Under the pieces are notes generated by a model. It saw only the letters and a list, made by a program, of their open reading frames with translations, made no database searches and was not told where the DNA came from. Shown here one piece after another: positions 7,724 through 18,210 of a stretch of DNA of 64,000 nt. The position numbers and the translations under genes are program-made. This DNA comes from Halomonas ventosae (lineage in GTDB: Bacteria > Pseudomonadota > Gammaproteobacteria > Pseudomonadales > Halomonadaceae): assembly GCF_004361885.1 (NCBI RefSeq), contig NZ_SNWH01000007.1:62001-126000 (forward strand), given 5' to 3'. The first letter of the stretch is position 1, and every line of letters begins with the position of its first letter.

Positions 7724-9694
7724 ATGTCAGAGAGGCGACACATCCAAATCCTCGATCCCCGCCTGGCCAACCAGATCTCGGCCGGCGAGGTGGTCGAGCG
7801 GCCCGCGTCGGTGGTCAAGGAGCTGGTGGAGAATGCCATCGATGCCGGCAGCCGGCGCATCGAGATCGAACTGGAGAAGGGCGGGGCTCGACTGATCCGC
7901 GTGCGCGACGACGGCAGCGGCATCGGCGAGGCCGACCTGCCGTTGGCGCTGTTGCGCCACGCCACCAGCAAGATCGTCTCCCTGGAAGAGCTTGAGGGCG
8001 TGGCAAGCCTGGGCTTTCGTGGCGAGGCGCTGGCCTCGGTCAGCTCGGTGGCACGCCTGGAGTTGACCTCCAATACCGACGAGGAGCCAAGCGGCGGCTG
8101 GCGTGTGGTGGCCGAGGGGCGGCGCATGGAGCCGCGGGTGAGCCCGGCGCCGCATCCGCGCGGCACCTCGGTGACGGTTCGCGATCTGTTCTTCAACACC
8201 CCGGCGCGGCGCAAGTTCCTGCGCACCGAGAAGACCGAGTTCGGCCACGTCGAGGAGGCTTTCCGGCGCCAGGCGCTGTCACGCTTCGACATCGGCTGGG
8301 TGCTGCGCCACAACCACAAGACCCTCCACCAGCTGCCGGCGGGCGATGACCCGGTGGCCCGGGAGCGTCGTCTCCAGTCCCTGCTCGGCAAGGCCTTCCT
8401 GGAGAACGCCCTGTACCTGGATCTGGAGGTGGGCGACTTGCGGCTGTGGGGCTGGGTCGGGCTGCCGACCCACTCCCGTGCCCAGGCCGACCAGCAGTAC
8501 TTCTTCGTCAACGGCCGCGTGGTGCGCGACCGCCTGGTTGCGCACGCCATCCGCCAAGCCTATCGCGACGTGCTTTTCCACGGCCGCCATCCGGTGTTCG
8601 TGCTCTACCTCGAGGTCGACCCCCGGGCGGTGGATGTCAACGTCCATCCCACCAAACATGAGGTGCGCTTTCGCGACGGACGCATGGTCCACGACTTCTT
8701 GTTTTCGAGCCTGCACCGCGCACTGGGCAAGGCCCGGCCCGGCGAACGTGACGAGGCCTGGAAAGCCGAGGAAGCCGAGCAGGAAAAGGGGGCGGGCGAT
8801 GTGCGTGAAGCGCCGCCGGCCTGGCAGCAGCAGCCCATGGCGCTGCCCGGCCACGAGGCATCGGGCGATGGGCCTGGTGATAGCGGTCGCGATAGAGTGA
8901 CGCCTGACCGGGTACGGGCCTTTATGGAGGGTTACCGCGCACTGCATCCCGATCACGAGGAGAGCCTGCTGACCCCTCAACCGGCGGCCTCGGCCATCGG
9001 TGGCGGCGCCACGGAGGTGGCCCTCGATGAGTGTCGCGCCGGTCAGGCGGCGCCTGCTCCGCGCCCGGCGATGCCCGAGGAGGACACGACCCGCGCGCCG
9101 CCGCTGGGCTATGCCGTGGCCCAGCTGCACGGGGTCTACATCCTGTCGCAGACCGAGCGCGGCCTGGTGGTGGTGGACATGCATGCCGCTCACGAGCGCA
9201 TCGTCTACGAGCGCATGAAGGCCCAGGTGCATGGCGCCGCCGGGAATGACGGTGGATTACAGGCCCAGCCGCTGCTGGTGCCGGTGTCGCTGGCGGCGAG
9301 CCCCGCCGAGGTGGCTACCGCCGAGGCCGAGCATGACTCCTTCGCGCGCCTGGGCGTAGAGCTCGACGTGGCCGGCCCCGAGACCCTGCTGGTGCGACAG
9401 GTGCCGGTACTGCTCGCCGAGGCCGACGTGGAACCGCTGGTGCGTGACATGCTCGCCGATCTGGAGCGCTATGGGCGCTCCGACCGGCTCGAGGCACGCA
9501 TCAATCAGTTGCTGTCGACTATGGCCTGCCACGGCAGCGTGCGCGCCAATCGCCAGCTGGGGCTCGAGGAGATGAATGCCCTGCTGCGCGACATGGAACG
9601 CACCGAGCGCAGCGGCCAGTGCAACCACGGTCGCCCTACCTGGACCGAGATGAGCTTGAAGGAGCTGGACCGCCTTTTCCTGCGTGGTCAGTGA
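7724..9694 (+). CDS. mutL: DNA mismatch repair protein MutL
   Basis: MutL couples MutS mismatch recognition to strand incision and helicase loading. The 656-residue protein has an N-terminal GHKL ATPase ([25 protein letters not shown], then DDGSGI and [10 protein letters not shown]), a transducer domain with [10 protein letters not shown] and a long linker (about 345-465). The C-terminal dimerisation domain contains [22 protein letters not shown] and QCNHGRPT. Those three motifs are the ones that mark endonuclease-competent MutL, although the first has Met in place of the usual Gln. The start MSERRHIQ follows CGGAGT; an in-frame upstream ATG lies inside the heptamer array. miaA follows. Confidence 0.96.
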   Translation: MSERRHIQILDPRLANQISAGEVVERPASVVKELVENAIDAGSRRIEIELEKGGARLIRVRDDGSGIGEADLPLALLRHATSKIVSLEELEGVASLGFRGEALASVSSVARLELTSNTDEEPSGGWRVVAEGRRMEPRVSPAPHPRGTSVTVRDLFFNTPARRKFLRTEKTEFGHVEEAFRRQALSRFDIGWVLRHNHKTLHQLPAGDDPVARERRLQSLLGKAFLENALYLDLEVGDLRLWGWVGLPTHSRAQADQQYFFVNGRVVRDRLVAHAIRQAYRDVLFHGRHPVFVLYLEVDPRAVDVNVHPTKHEVRFRDGRMVHDFLFSSLHRALGKARPGERDEAWKAEEAEQEKGAGDVREAPPAWQQQPMALPGHEASGDGPGDSGRDRVTPDRVRAFMEGYRALHPDHEESLLTPQPAASAIGGGATEVALDECRAGQAAPAPRPAMPEEDTTRAPPLGYAVAQLHGVYILSQTERGLVVVDMHAAHERIVYERMKAQVHGAAGNDGGLQAQPLLVPVSLAASPAEVATAEAEHDSFARLGVELDVAGPETLLVRQVPVLLAEADVEPLVRDMLADLERYGRSDRLEARINQLLSTMACHGSVRANRQLGLEEMNALLRDMERTERSGQCNHGRPTWTEMSLKELDRLFLRGQ

Positions 9695-9731
9695 ACTCGA
9701 TGTGCTGAACCGGACTGTTTTATGGGAGACA

Positions 9732-9826
9732 CCGGGGACAGGTCATAGAGGAGGTCCGATTCCAGGGATGGAAACGGTAGCGTCCAAGGAGGGATTCACA
9801 GCGCCTCCTCGCAGACCTGTCGCCGG
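9732..9826. repeat. structured REP/MITE-like intergenic element between mutL and miaA
   Basis: Nested inverted repeats fold this 95-nt segment: CCGG (9732-9735) with 9823-9826, GACAGGTC (9737-9744) with GACCTGTC (9814-9821), and GAGGAGG (9748-9754) with CCTCCTC (9804-9810). Inside is a small TTCCA-GGGA-TGGAA hairpin. From memory, sequences with GGGGACAGGTC ends recur in gammaproteobacterial intergenic regions near REP-associated elements; I could not check this. Confidence 0.6.
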
Positions 9827-9848
9827 GTTCATCTCTTCTGGAGCCTGA

Positions 9849-10787
9849 ATGCCTGACGACCGCCCTCCCGCCATTCTGCTGATGGGGCCCACCGCCGCCG
9901 GCAAGACCGACCTGGCTATTGAACTCCATGAGCGGCTGGGCGGCGAGCTGATCAGCGTCGACTCCGCCATGGTCTATCGCGGCATGGACATCGGCAGCGC
10001 CAAGCCCTCGCCCGATGAGCTGGCGCGAGCGCCGCACCGGCTGATCGATATCCGCGACCCGGCCGAGCCCTACTGCGCCGCTGACTTCTGCGAGGATGCC
10101 CTTCGCGAGATGCATGCGATCAGCGACGCAGGCCAGGTGCCGCTGCTGGTCGGTGGTACCATGATGTACTTCAAGCGCCTGCTCGAGGGGGTGGCCAATC
10201 TGCCCGCCGCGGCCCCGGCGGTGCGCGCCGAACTGGAGGAAAAAGTGGCGCGTCATGGCCTGGCGGCGCTGCACTCGGAGCTGGCTCGCGTCGATCCGCT
10301 CTCGGCGGCGCGCATCCATCCCAATGATCCCCAGCGGCTGATGCGGGCCCTGGAGGTCCAGCGCGTCAGTGGTCGCCCACTGAGCGCGCTGTGGGCCGAG
10401 CAGCGCCGTGAAACCTTTCCCTTTCGCACACTGTCGATTGGCCTTGCGCCGGCGGATCGTGGTCTGCTCCATGCGCGCATCGCCCGGCGCTTCACGGCGA
10501 TGCTCGATGCCGGGTTCCTCGATGAGGTGGCGGCCCTGAAGGCCCGCGGCGATCTCGCGGCCTCGCTGCCCGCCATGAAAAGCGTAGGCTATCGTCAGGC
10601 CTGGGCCTGCCTGGAGGGTGAGTTCGGGCGTGACGAGCTCGAGCAGCGCGGGATCATCGCCACCCGTCAGCTGGCCAAGCGCCAGCTGACCTGGATGCGC
10701 CGCTGGCCGGGTTTGCACTGGGTCGACAGCCTGGGCCCCGACCCCTTGGGCGAGGTACTGAAACTCGTGCGCGAATTCAGCACTTAG
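9849..10787 (+). CDS. miaA: tRNA dimethylallyltransferase MiaA
   Basis: MiaA transfers a dimethylallyl group to N6 of A37 in tRNAs reading UNN codons; MiaB (51856-53199 here) later adds the methylthio group. The 312-residue protein has the P-loop [14 protein letters not shown] near residue 12, the [16 protein letters not shown] motif, [14 protein letters not shown], the [11 protein letters not shown] segment and the [14 protein letters not shown] region. Length matches the E. coli enzyme. The gene heads the conserved miaA-hfq-hflX-hflKC series. Expression may come partly through mutL, since only the structured element at 9732-9826 lies between. Confidence 0.96.
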   Translation: MPDDRPPAILLMGPTAAGKTDLAIELHERLGGELISVDSAMVYRGMDIGSAKPSPDELARAPHRLIDIRDPAEPYCAADFCEDALREMHAISDAGQVPLLVGGTMMYFKRLLEGVANLPAAAPAVRAELEEKVARHGLAALHSELARVDPLSAARIHPNDPQRLMRALEVQRVSGRPLSALWAEQRRETFPFRTLSIGLAPADRGLLHARIARRFTAMLDAGFLDEVAALKARGDLAASLPAMKSVGYRQAWACLEGEFGRDELEQRGIIATRQLAKRQLTWMRRWPGLHWVDSLGPDPLGEVLKLVREFST

Positions 10788-10911
10788 CGTAAGATGGCCC
10801 TTTCGGTGGCGGGGTGAACAGTCCCCCTCGGGTTATCCAGCGCTGCCCCTGTCGTGGCAGCAACGACGACCGACACAACATCAACCCCAGAGACACTTCA
10901 GGGAGAGCAAC

Positions 10912-11157
10912 ATGTCCAAAGGGCAGTCCCTTCAAGACCCGTACCTGAACATCCTGCGCAAGGAGCGCATTCCGGTATCGATTTTCCTGGTCAATGGCAT
11001 CAAGCTGCAGGGTCAGATCGAATCCTTCGACCAATTCGTCATCCTGCTGCGCAACACCGTCAGCCAGATGGTCTACAAGCACGCCATCTCCACCGTGGTG
11101 CCGTCGCGCAACGTGCGCCTGCCGGCCCCGGATGCGCAGCCGGACCCTGATGCGTGA
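10912..11157 (+). CDS. hfq: RNA chaperone Hfq
   Basis: Hfq is the hexameric Sm-like RNA chaperone that pairs small RNAs with mRNAs. The 81-residue protein begins [20 protein letters not shown] with the proximal-face residues Gln8, Asp9 and Lys31, and carries Sm1 ([20 protein letters not shown]) and Sm2 ([14 protein letters not shown], including the YKH motif) in full. The acidic C-terminal tail is short compared with E. coli Hfq (102 residues). A clear AGGGAG lies 6 bases before the start. miaA is 124 bases upstream and hflX starts 8 bases after the stop. Confidence 0.98.
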   Translation: MSKGQSLQDPYLNILRKERIPVSIFLVNGIKLQGQIESFDQFVILLRNTVSQMVYKHAISTVVPSRNVRLPAPDAQPDPDA

Positions 11158-11165
11158 GGTATTGA

Positions 11166-12482
11166 TTGTTTTTTGAACGCCCCGACGCCGGCGAAACGGC
11201 GATCCTTGTCCATGTGGAGTTCCAGGACGAGCAGGAGCGCGAGGATGTGGGGGAGTTCCTCGAACTCGTGCGCTCGGCCGGCGCAAAGCCGGCCACCCTG
11301 ATCACCGGCAGTCGCAAGCGCCCAGATTCTCGCACCTTCGTGGGGTCGGGCAAGCTCGAGGAGTTGCGTGAGGCGAAGGACGTGCATCATGCCGAGCTGG
11401 TGATCTTCAATCATGGCCTGAGCCCCTCCCAGGAACGCAACCTGGAGCGCGAGCTCAAGTGCCGGGTGATCGACCGCACCGGCCTGATCCTCGATATCTT
11501 CGCCCAGCGTGCCCGCACCCACGAAGGCAAGCTGCAGGTGGAGCTCGCCCAGCTTGAGTACCTGTCGACGCGCCTGGTGCGCGGCTGGACCCACCTCGAG
11601 CGCCAGAAGGGCGGCATCGGCTTGCGCGGGCCGGGCGAGACCCAGCTCGAAACCGACCGCCGCCTGCTGCGGGCGCGCATCAAGGCGATCCACAAGCGGC
11701 TCGACAAGGTACGCAGCCAGCGCAGCCAGAACCGCCGGGCCCGCTCCCGGGCGGAGATCCCCAGCGTCTCGCTGGTGGGCTACACCAATGCCGGCAAGTC
11801 CACGCTATTCAACGCCCTGACGTCCGCCCGGGTCTATGCGGCCGACCAGCTCTTCGCTACCCTCGACCCGACGCTGCGTCGCCTGGAGATCGAGGACGTA
11901 GGGCCGGTGGTGCTGGCCGATACCGTGGGCTTTATCCGTCACCTGCCCCACAAGCTGGTCGAGGCCTTCCGCGCCACCCTGCAGGAGGCTGCCGAGGCCT
12001 CGCTGCTGGTGCATGTGATCGATGCCGCCGACCCTGATCGCGAGCGCAATGTCGCTCAGGTCGAGGCGGTGCTCGACGAGATCGGCGCCCTCGAAGTGCC
12101 GACCCTCAAGGTGATGAACAAGATCGACCTGCTCGACAGCGCACCACGCATCGAACGCGACGGCGAGGGCCGCCCCGAGGTGGTCTGGCTCTCGTCCCGC
12201 GAGGGCAAGGGGCTCGAACTGCTGGAGCAGGCGCTCTCGGAGTGCCTGGCCGATGACATCATCGACTTCGAGCTCTGCCTGGCCCCCGAACAGGGCAGGC
12301 TGCGGGCCGGGCTGCACGACCTCGGTGCGGTGCGCGGGGAGCGCTTCGATGACGCGGGTCACACCCTGCTGGAGGTGCGCCTGCCGCGGCGCGACTTCCT
12401 GCAGCTGATGGCGCGACTGGGCGAGCACGCCGACGATTACCTGCCGGCGGCACTGCAGGCGCCGCCGGTGTGGGAGGCGTGA
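11166..12482 (+). CDS. hflX: ribosome-associated GTPase HflX
   Basis: HflX binds the 50S subunit and splits stalled ribosomes after stress. The 438-residue protein has the N-terminal HflX domain (about 1-190, with the glycine-rich RGPGETQLETDRR segment) and a G domain with GYTNAGKSTLFNAL, DTVGFIRHLP and NKIDLLD. The start is a TTG codon at 11166, giving MFFERPDAGETAILVH, which lines up with the usual family N-terminus. GAGGT five bases upstream supports it. Only 8 bases separate it from hfq, so the two genes are almost certainly co-transcribed. Confidence 0.95.
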   Translation: MFFERPDAGETAILVHVEFQDEQEREDVGEFLELVRSAGAKPATLITGSRKRPDSRTFVGSGKLEELREAKDVHHAELVIFNHGLSPSQERNLERELKCRVIDRTGLILDIFAQRARTHEGKLQVELAQLEYLSTRLVRGWTHLERQKGGIGLRGPGETQLETDRRLLRARIKAIHKRLDKVRSQRSQNRRARSRAEIPSVSLVGYTNAGKSTLFNALTSARVYAADQLFATLDPTLRRLEIEDVGPVVLADTVGFIRHLPHKLVEAFRATLQEAAEASLLVHVIDAADPDRERNVAQVEAVLDEIGALEVPTLKVMNKIDLLDSAPRIERDGEGRPEVVWLSSREGKGLELLEQALSECLADDIIDFELCLAPEQGRLRAGLHDLGAVRGERFDDAGHTLLEVRLPRRDFLQLMARLGEHADDYLPAALQAPPVWEA

Positions 12483-12650
12483 TGCGACAAGCCCCTCCCT
12501 TGGACGGGAAGGCCAGCCGCCACGACACGCTGGCTGCCACGCTACGAAGACAGGGACGCCGGGCCGCGCCGGGCGATACCCGCAGGATCGCAACCGATAC
12601 CCGTTGCCGGTACGCTGGCCGCGGAATGCAACGCATAGTGGAGACGACGT

Positions 12651-13871
12651 ATGGCTTGGAATGAGCCTGGTGGTGGCAACCAGCATGACCCCTGGAGTGG
12701 GGGTGGCCGCGGTGGCAGTGGCGGCGGAGGTAAGGGGGGTGGCAATCAAGGGCCGCCCGACCTCGACGAGGCCTTGAAGAAGTTTCAGAACAAGCTCAAC
12801 AGCATGCTGGGGGGGCGCGGCGGCAAGCGCGGTGGTCCTGGCGGCAAGGGCGGCGGTGGCAAGCCACGCAATGCCTTCACCCTGCCGGGCCTGCTGATCG
12901 TGGTGGCCCTGGCCATCTGGGCGGCGAGCGGCTTCTACCTCGTCGACCAGTCCGAGCGCGGGGTGGTACTGCGCTTCGGCAAGTTCCAGCAGGTGGTCAC
13001 CCCCGGGCTGCACTGGAACCCCCCGCTGATCGACGATGTGCGCATGGTCAACGTCACCCGGGTGCGCTCGCTGACCCAGACCCAATCGATGCTGACCCAG
13101 GACGAGAACATCGTCGAGGTCGAGATATCGGCCCAGTACCAGGTCGCCGACCCGCGCAACTTCGTGCTCAATGTGCGCAACCCCGAGCTCAGCCTCGAGA
13201 ACGCCCTGGACAGCGCGCTGCGCCACGTGGTCGGCGGTACCGACATGATCGATATTTTGACCTCCGGGCGCGAAATCCTCGGCAGCTCGGTAGCCAGCCG
13301 CCTGCAGTCCTACCTGGACAGCTACGGCACCGGTATCCTGCTGCAGACCATCAACGTCGAGTCTACCTCGCCGCCGGATGCAGTCCAGGACGCCTTCGAT
13401 GATGTCATCCGTGCCCGCGAGGACCGCCAGCGCACCATCAACCAGGCCACCGCCTACGCCAACGCCATCATTCCCGAGGCGCAGGGCCAGGCACAGCGCC
13501 TGGTCGAGCAGGGCCAGGGCTATCGCGAATCGGTGGTCGCCGAGGCTAAAGGCCAGGCGAACCGCTTCAACGCGCTGCTCGTCCAGTACGAGTTGGCACC
13601 CTCGATCATGCGCGAGCGCCTCTATCTGGATGCCCTTAGCGAAGTGTTCGCTAATACCTCCAAGGTGATGGTCGACGCCGCCGACGACAGCCCGCTGATG
13701 GTCCTGCCGCTCGGCCAGCGTTTCAGCGGTGGCAGCGCCGGCAGTGATGCCAGCCAGCAGGGCCAGCAGGATGAATTGGATCCGCGGGTGCTTGAGCGCA
13801 TGCGCTCAAGCCAGTCGTCGAGCAGCAATAGTAACAGCAGCAACAGTGGTATCCGCAGGGAGGGCCGCTAA
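12651..13871 (+). CDS. hflK: FtsH protease modulator HflK
   Basis: HflK is a membrane-anchored SPFH/band-7 protein that with HflC forms a large cage around the FtsH protease. The 406-residue protein has a Gly-rich cytoplasmic N-terminus (about 1-70), one membrane segment (LPGLLIVVALAIWAASGFYL, about 78-97), the band-7 domain (about 100-290) with SERGVVLRFGKF, and a coiled-coil helix. A low-complexity Ser/Asn C-terminus with many AGC/AGT codons (about 380-402) ends the protein. The start MAWNEPGGG is preceded by GGAGACGACGT. A 168-bp gap follows hflX. The last base of its stop codon is the first base of the hflC start (TAATG). Confidence 0.95.
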   Translation: MAWNEPGGGNQHDPWSGGGRGGSGGGGKGGGNQGPPDLDEALKKFQNKLNSMLGGRGGKRGGPGGKGGGGKPRNAFTLPGLLIVVALAIWAASGFYLVDQSERGVVLRFGKFQQVVTPGLHWNPPLIDDVRMVNVTRVRSLTQTQSMLTQDENIVEVEISAQYQVADPRNFVLNVRNPELSLENALDSALRHVVGGTDMIDILTSGREILGSSVASRLQSYLDSYGTGILLQTINVESTSPPDAVQDAFDDVIRAREDRQRTINQATAYANAIIPEAQGQAQRLVEQGQGYRESVVAEAKGQANRFNALLVQYELAPSIMRERLYLDALSEVFANTSKVMVDAADDSPLMVLPLGQRFSGGSAGSDASQQGQQDELDPRVLERMRSSQSSSSNSNSSNSGIRREGR

Positions 13872-14755
13872 TGATGATCAATAATCGTTCCCTGCTCGTC
13901 GTCGGTGGCCTGGCCGCTCTCGCCTGGCTGGCCAGCAATAGCCTCTATGTGGTCAACGAAACCGAACGGGCGGTGAAGCTGCGCTTCGGCGAGATCGTCG
14001 AGGAGAACATCCAGCCGGGATTGCATTTCAAGATCCCGATCACCCAGACGGTGCGCACCTTCGACACTCGGTTGCTGACCCTGGATACCGATCCCAGCCG
14101 CTACCTGACGCGCGAGCAGAAGGCGGTGATCGTCGATTCCTACGTGCAATGGCAGGTGATCAACCCCACCCAGTACTACGAGGCCACCGCCGGTGACGAG
14201 ATGATGGCCCGGCGACTGATCCAGCCACGGGTCGACGAGAGTCTGCGTAACGAGTTCGGTCGCCTAAACCTGCAGCAGATCATCGCCGAGCGCCGCGATG
14301 ACCTGATGACAGGGCCCACCGAGCAACTCGACGCCCTGTTGCGCGACGAGCTAGGGGTGGCGGTCCGCGACATTCGCGTCAAGCGTATCGACCTGCCGGA
14401 GCAGGTCTCTTCGGCGGTCTATGAGCGCATGCGCTCCGAGCGTGAACGTCAGGCACGCGAGTGGCGCGCCCAAGGGAAAGAGGAGGCCGAGCGCATTCGC
14501 GCCAACGCCGACCGCCGTCGCCAGGTACTGCTGGCCCAGGCTCGGGCCCGTTCCGAGACCCTGAGAGGTGAGGGCGATGCTGAAGCCGCGGCGATCTTCT
14601 CCGATGCCTATGGCAAGGACGCGGAGTTCTTCAGCTTCTGGCGCAGCCTCAACGCCTACCGTGATAGCTTTGTGGGAGACGACAACATGCTGATCCTCGA
14701 CCCTTCCAGCGAGTTCTTCCAGTACTTCAAGAGTCCGCAGAGCACGGAGCAGTGA
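13871..14755 (+). CDS. hflC: FtsH protease modulator HflC
   Basis: HflC is the 294-residue partner of HflK. It has an N-terminal signal-anchor (LLVVGGLAALAWLASNSLYV), a periplasmic band-7 domain starting at NETERAVKLRFGEIVEEN, and the charged helix with repeated Arg/Glu/Ala (about 185-235). The ending FWRSLNAYRDSF is typical of the family. Start and stop overlap with hflK (TAATG) indicates translational coupling, expected for subunits of a fixed-ratio complex. An 11-bp perfect hairpin (14761-14786) follows the stop, then an intrinsic terminator at 14826-14849. Confidence 0.95.
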   Translation: MMINNRSLLVVGGLAALAWLASNSLYVVNETERAVKLRFGEIVEENIQPGLHFKIPITQTVRTFDTRLLTLDTDPSRYLTREQKAVIVDSYVQWQVINPTQYYEATAGDEMMARRLIQPRVDESLRNEFGRLNLQQIIAERRDDLMTGPTEQLDALLRDELGVAVRDIRVKRIDLPEQVSSAVYERMRSERERQAREWRAQGKEEAERIRANADRRRQVLLAQARARSETLRGEGDAEAAAIFSDAYGKDAEFFSFWRSLNAYRDSFVGDDNMLILDPSSEFFQYFKSPQSTEQ

Positions 14756-14760
14756 CTGTC

Positions 14761-14786
14761 CCGGCGGGCGGTGCGCCGCCCGCCGG
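14761..14786. other. strong GC hairpin after hflC
   Basis: CCGGCGGGCGG (14761-14771), a TGCG loop and the exact complement CCGCCCGCCGG (14776-14786) form an 11-bp stem 5 bases after the hflC stop. No T run follows, so it looks like an mRNA 3'-end stabiliser or pause hairpin more than a terminator. Confidence 0.6.
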
Positions 14787-14792
14787 CCGGGG

Positions 14793-14820
14793 TTCAACCG
14801 ACCGGCAAACGTGGTAGAAT
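14793..14820 (+). promoter_or_regulatory. candidate extended -10 promoter upstream of hisZ
   Basis: TTCAAC (14793-14798), 16 bases and TAGAAT (14815-14820) within TGGTAGAATCC form an extended -10 promoter. The same TGnTAGAATCC string precedes yajQ and rpe. Here an intrinsic terminator begins only 6 bases downstream, so the assignment is doubtful. Confidence 0.35.
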
Positions 14821-14825
14821 CCTTC

Positions 14826-14849
14826 AACCGGGCGTGGCCCGGTTTTTTT
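14826..14849 (+). terminator. intrinsic terminator of the hfq-hfl operon
   Basis: AACCGGGC, loop GTG, and GCCCGGTT form an 8-bp perfect stem running into seven T residues (14843-14849). It lies 70 bases after hflC and about 95 before hisZ. Confidence 0.85.
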
Positions 14850-14944
14850 GTGGCCTCTCCACTCCCGGCGCTCCCGTTCGTCAGCACGCCAGGCGTGGCT
14901 CGGGCATCGTCGCAGGCCAACCATCGTTTTGCAGGGTGAACGAC

Positions 14945-16141
14945 ATGACCATCGCTGACCGCTGGCTGCTCCCCGACGGCATGGACGAGGTGCTGCCCCC
15001 TCAGGCCAGCCGCATGGAGGAGCTGCGCCGTGCGTTGCTCGACCTCTATCACCGCTGGGGTTACGATCAGGTGATGCCGCCGCCGGTGGAATTTCTGGAC
15101 TCCCTGCTCACCGGCACCGGCACCGACCTCGATCTACAAACCTTTAAGCTCACCGACCAGATGACCGGCCGCCTGATGGGCGTGAGCGCCGATGTCACGC
15201 CCCAGGTGGCGCGTATGGATGCCCACTCGCTGCGTCGCCAGGGGCCGGTGCGGCTCTGCTACTGCAGCAACGTGCTGCGCGCCAAGGCCGACCAGCACCA
15301 GGGCGGTCGCAGCCCGGTACAGGTCGGCGTGGAGCTGTTCGGCCACGCCGGCCTGGAAGCCGACCTGGAGATCCTGCGCCTGGCGCTGGCCAGCCTCGAG
15401 ACCGCCGGGGCAATGGAGATCCATCTGGCGTTGGGCCATATCGGTATCTACCGTAGCCTGGTGCAGGCAGCGGGGCTGGATGCCGACCAGGAGCGTGCGC
15501 TGTTCGAGGCCCTGGCCCTTAAGTCGCCGGGCGAGTTGACGGCACGCGTGGCGCAGAGCGTGCGTGACCCAGGCCTGGCGGCGATGTTCCGTGCCCTGGG
15601 CGATCTACACGGCGGGCTGGAGGTGCTGGAGGCCGCCCGTGAGGCCTTCGAGGAGGCGCCCCAGGCGGTGGGCGCGGCACTCGATCAGCTACGTGACCTG
15701 GTCGACGGGGTGCTCGCCGAGCATCCCGAGATAGCCCCCTACTTCGACCTGGCCGAACTGCGCGGCTACCAGTATCACACCGGCATGATGTTCGCCGCCT
15801 ATGTGCCGCACTATGGTCAGGCGTTGGCCAAGGGCGGACGCTATGATGACACCGGTCGCGCCTTTGGCCGCGCCCGGCCGGCCACCGGCTTCTCCATGGA
15901 CCTCAAGTTGCTGGCCACCCTGGACAGCGCGGACCCTCGGCCGGATGGCATCTGGGCCCCGGCCGAAGGGGAGGGGCTTGCCGAAGCCCTTCAGGCGCTT
16001 CGTCGGCAGGGAGAGCGGGTTGTCCAGGCGCTCCCCGGGCAGCGCACCGGGCCGGCGGAGCATCGCTGCAACCGCCGGCTGGAACGTATCGACGGGCGCT
16101 GGGAGCCGCGCTTGCTCGAGAGCTTACATGACCGGGCCTGA
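14945..16141 (+). CDS. hisZ: ATP phosphoribosyltransferase regulatory subunit HisZ
   Basis: HisZ is a catalytically inactive paralogue of histidyl-tRNA synthetase that complexes with short-form HisG to catalyse and control the first step of histidine synthesis. The 398-residue protein starts MTIADRWLLPDGMDEVLPP and keeps class II synthetase-like features: motif 2-like RQGPVRLCYCSNVLRA and motif 3-like AKGGRYDDTGRAFGRARPATGFSMDL. No anticodon-binding domain follows. The start was set by family similarity and a GGGTGA site; an upstream frame extension crosses the terminator. HisG is not in the window. The hisZ-purA order is common in gammaproteobacteria. Confidence 0.93.
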   Translation: MTIADRWLLPDGMDEVLPPQASRMEELRRALLDLYHRWGYDQVMPPPVEFLDSLLTGTGTDLDLQTFKLTDQMTGRLMGVSADVTPQVARMDAHSLRRQGPVRLCYCSNVLRAKADQHQGGRSPVQVGVELFGHAGLEADLEILRLALASLETAGAMEIHLALGHIGIYRSLVQAAGLDADQERALFEALALKSPGELTARVAQSVRDPGLAAMFRALGDLHGGLEVLEAAREAFEEAPQAVGAALDQLRDLVDGVLAEHPEIAPYFDLAELRGYQYHTGMMFAAYVPHYGQALAKGGRYDDTGRAFGRARPATGFSMDLKLLATLDSADPRPDGIWAPAEGEGLAEALQALRRQGERVVQALPGQRTGPAEHRCNRRLERIDGRWEPRLLESLHDRA

Positions 16142-17509
<1,368 letters not shown>

Positions 17510-17529
17510 CTGACGATGCGGCGGCTCGC

Positions 17530-18129
17530 TCAGAAATCGATGCCGCGACGGGCCTGCAGGCCGCTGTTGAAGGCGTGGCGCACCTCCTGCATCTCGGTGA
17601 CCGTATCGGCCATGGCGATGAGCTCGCGATGGGCATTGCGCCCGGTGATGATCACTGTCTGCTCGGCGGGGCGCTCTTCCAGAGCCTTCTTCACGACCTG
17701 AATGTTCAGGTAGCCGAACTTGAGCATGTAGGTGATCTCGTCGAGCACCACCAGATAGACGCCCGGGTCGCCAAGCATCCGCTGGGCATCGGCCCACACC
17801 GCTTGGCAGGCCCGGGTGTCGGCCTCGCGGTCCTGAGTGTCCCAGGTGAAGCCGGTGGCCATGATAGCCACCTCGAGGTTGGAGTCCTTTGCCAGCCGCT
17901 CGCGCTCGCCGCACTCCCAGAGCCCCTTGATGAACTGCACCACACCGACCCGATAGCCGTAGCCCAGGGCACGGGTCACCGTGCCCCAGGCCGCGGTAGT
18001 CTTGCCCTTGCCGTTGCCGGTGAAGACCAGCAGCAGCCCGCGCTGCTCGGTGGCTTGGGTGATCTTTTCGTCGACGCGGGACTTGAGTTTCTGCATGGCC
18101 TGCTGGTGGCGGGTGTCGCGATCGCTCAT
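17530..18129 (-). CDS. cobO: cob(I)yrinic acid a,c-diamide adenosyltransferase
   Basis: CobO (CobA/BtuR family) adenosylates corrinoids with ATP, giving adenosylcobalamin precursors. The 199-residue protein carries the Walker A motif FTGNGKGKTTAAWG near residue 36, RVGVVQFIKGLWECGE, the LVVLDEITYMLKFGYL Walker B region and VIITGRNAHRELIAMAD. All are typical of the family (E. coli BtuR, 196 residues). No other cobalamin gene is in the window, so this copy may serve salvage; QueG (2868-3974) is one cobalamin user nearby. The start MSDRDTRHQQ has a GGAG-like site in CGGAGCCCCG just upstream. Confidence 0.94.
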   Translation of the reverse strand: MSDRDTRHQQAMQKLKSRVDEKITQATEQRGLLLVFTGNGKGKTTAAWGTVTRALGYGYRVGVVQFIKGLWECGERERLAKDSNLEVAIMATGFTWDTQDREADTRACQAVWADAQRMLGDPGVYLVVLDEITYMLKFGYLNIQVVKKALEERPAEQTVIITGRNAHRELIAMADTVTEMQEVRHAFNSGLQARRGIDF

Positions 18130-18210
18130 CGGGGCTCCGTAGGTTGTACAAGGCTTGTCCAGTAAGTCGACAGCATACGCCCCCAGCAGCCCGGCGTCAG
18201 CTATCCCAGC

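Noticed and set aside
12483-12650. possible small gene between hflX and hflK
   Set aside because: The only open frame (64 codons) overlaps both neighbours and has no protein character.
12661-12870. Gly-codon repeats in hflK as a tandem repeat of interest
   Set aside because: A Gly-rich N-terminus is normal for HflK; the DNA repetition follows from GGC/GGT codons.
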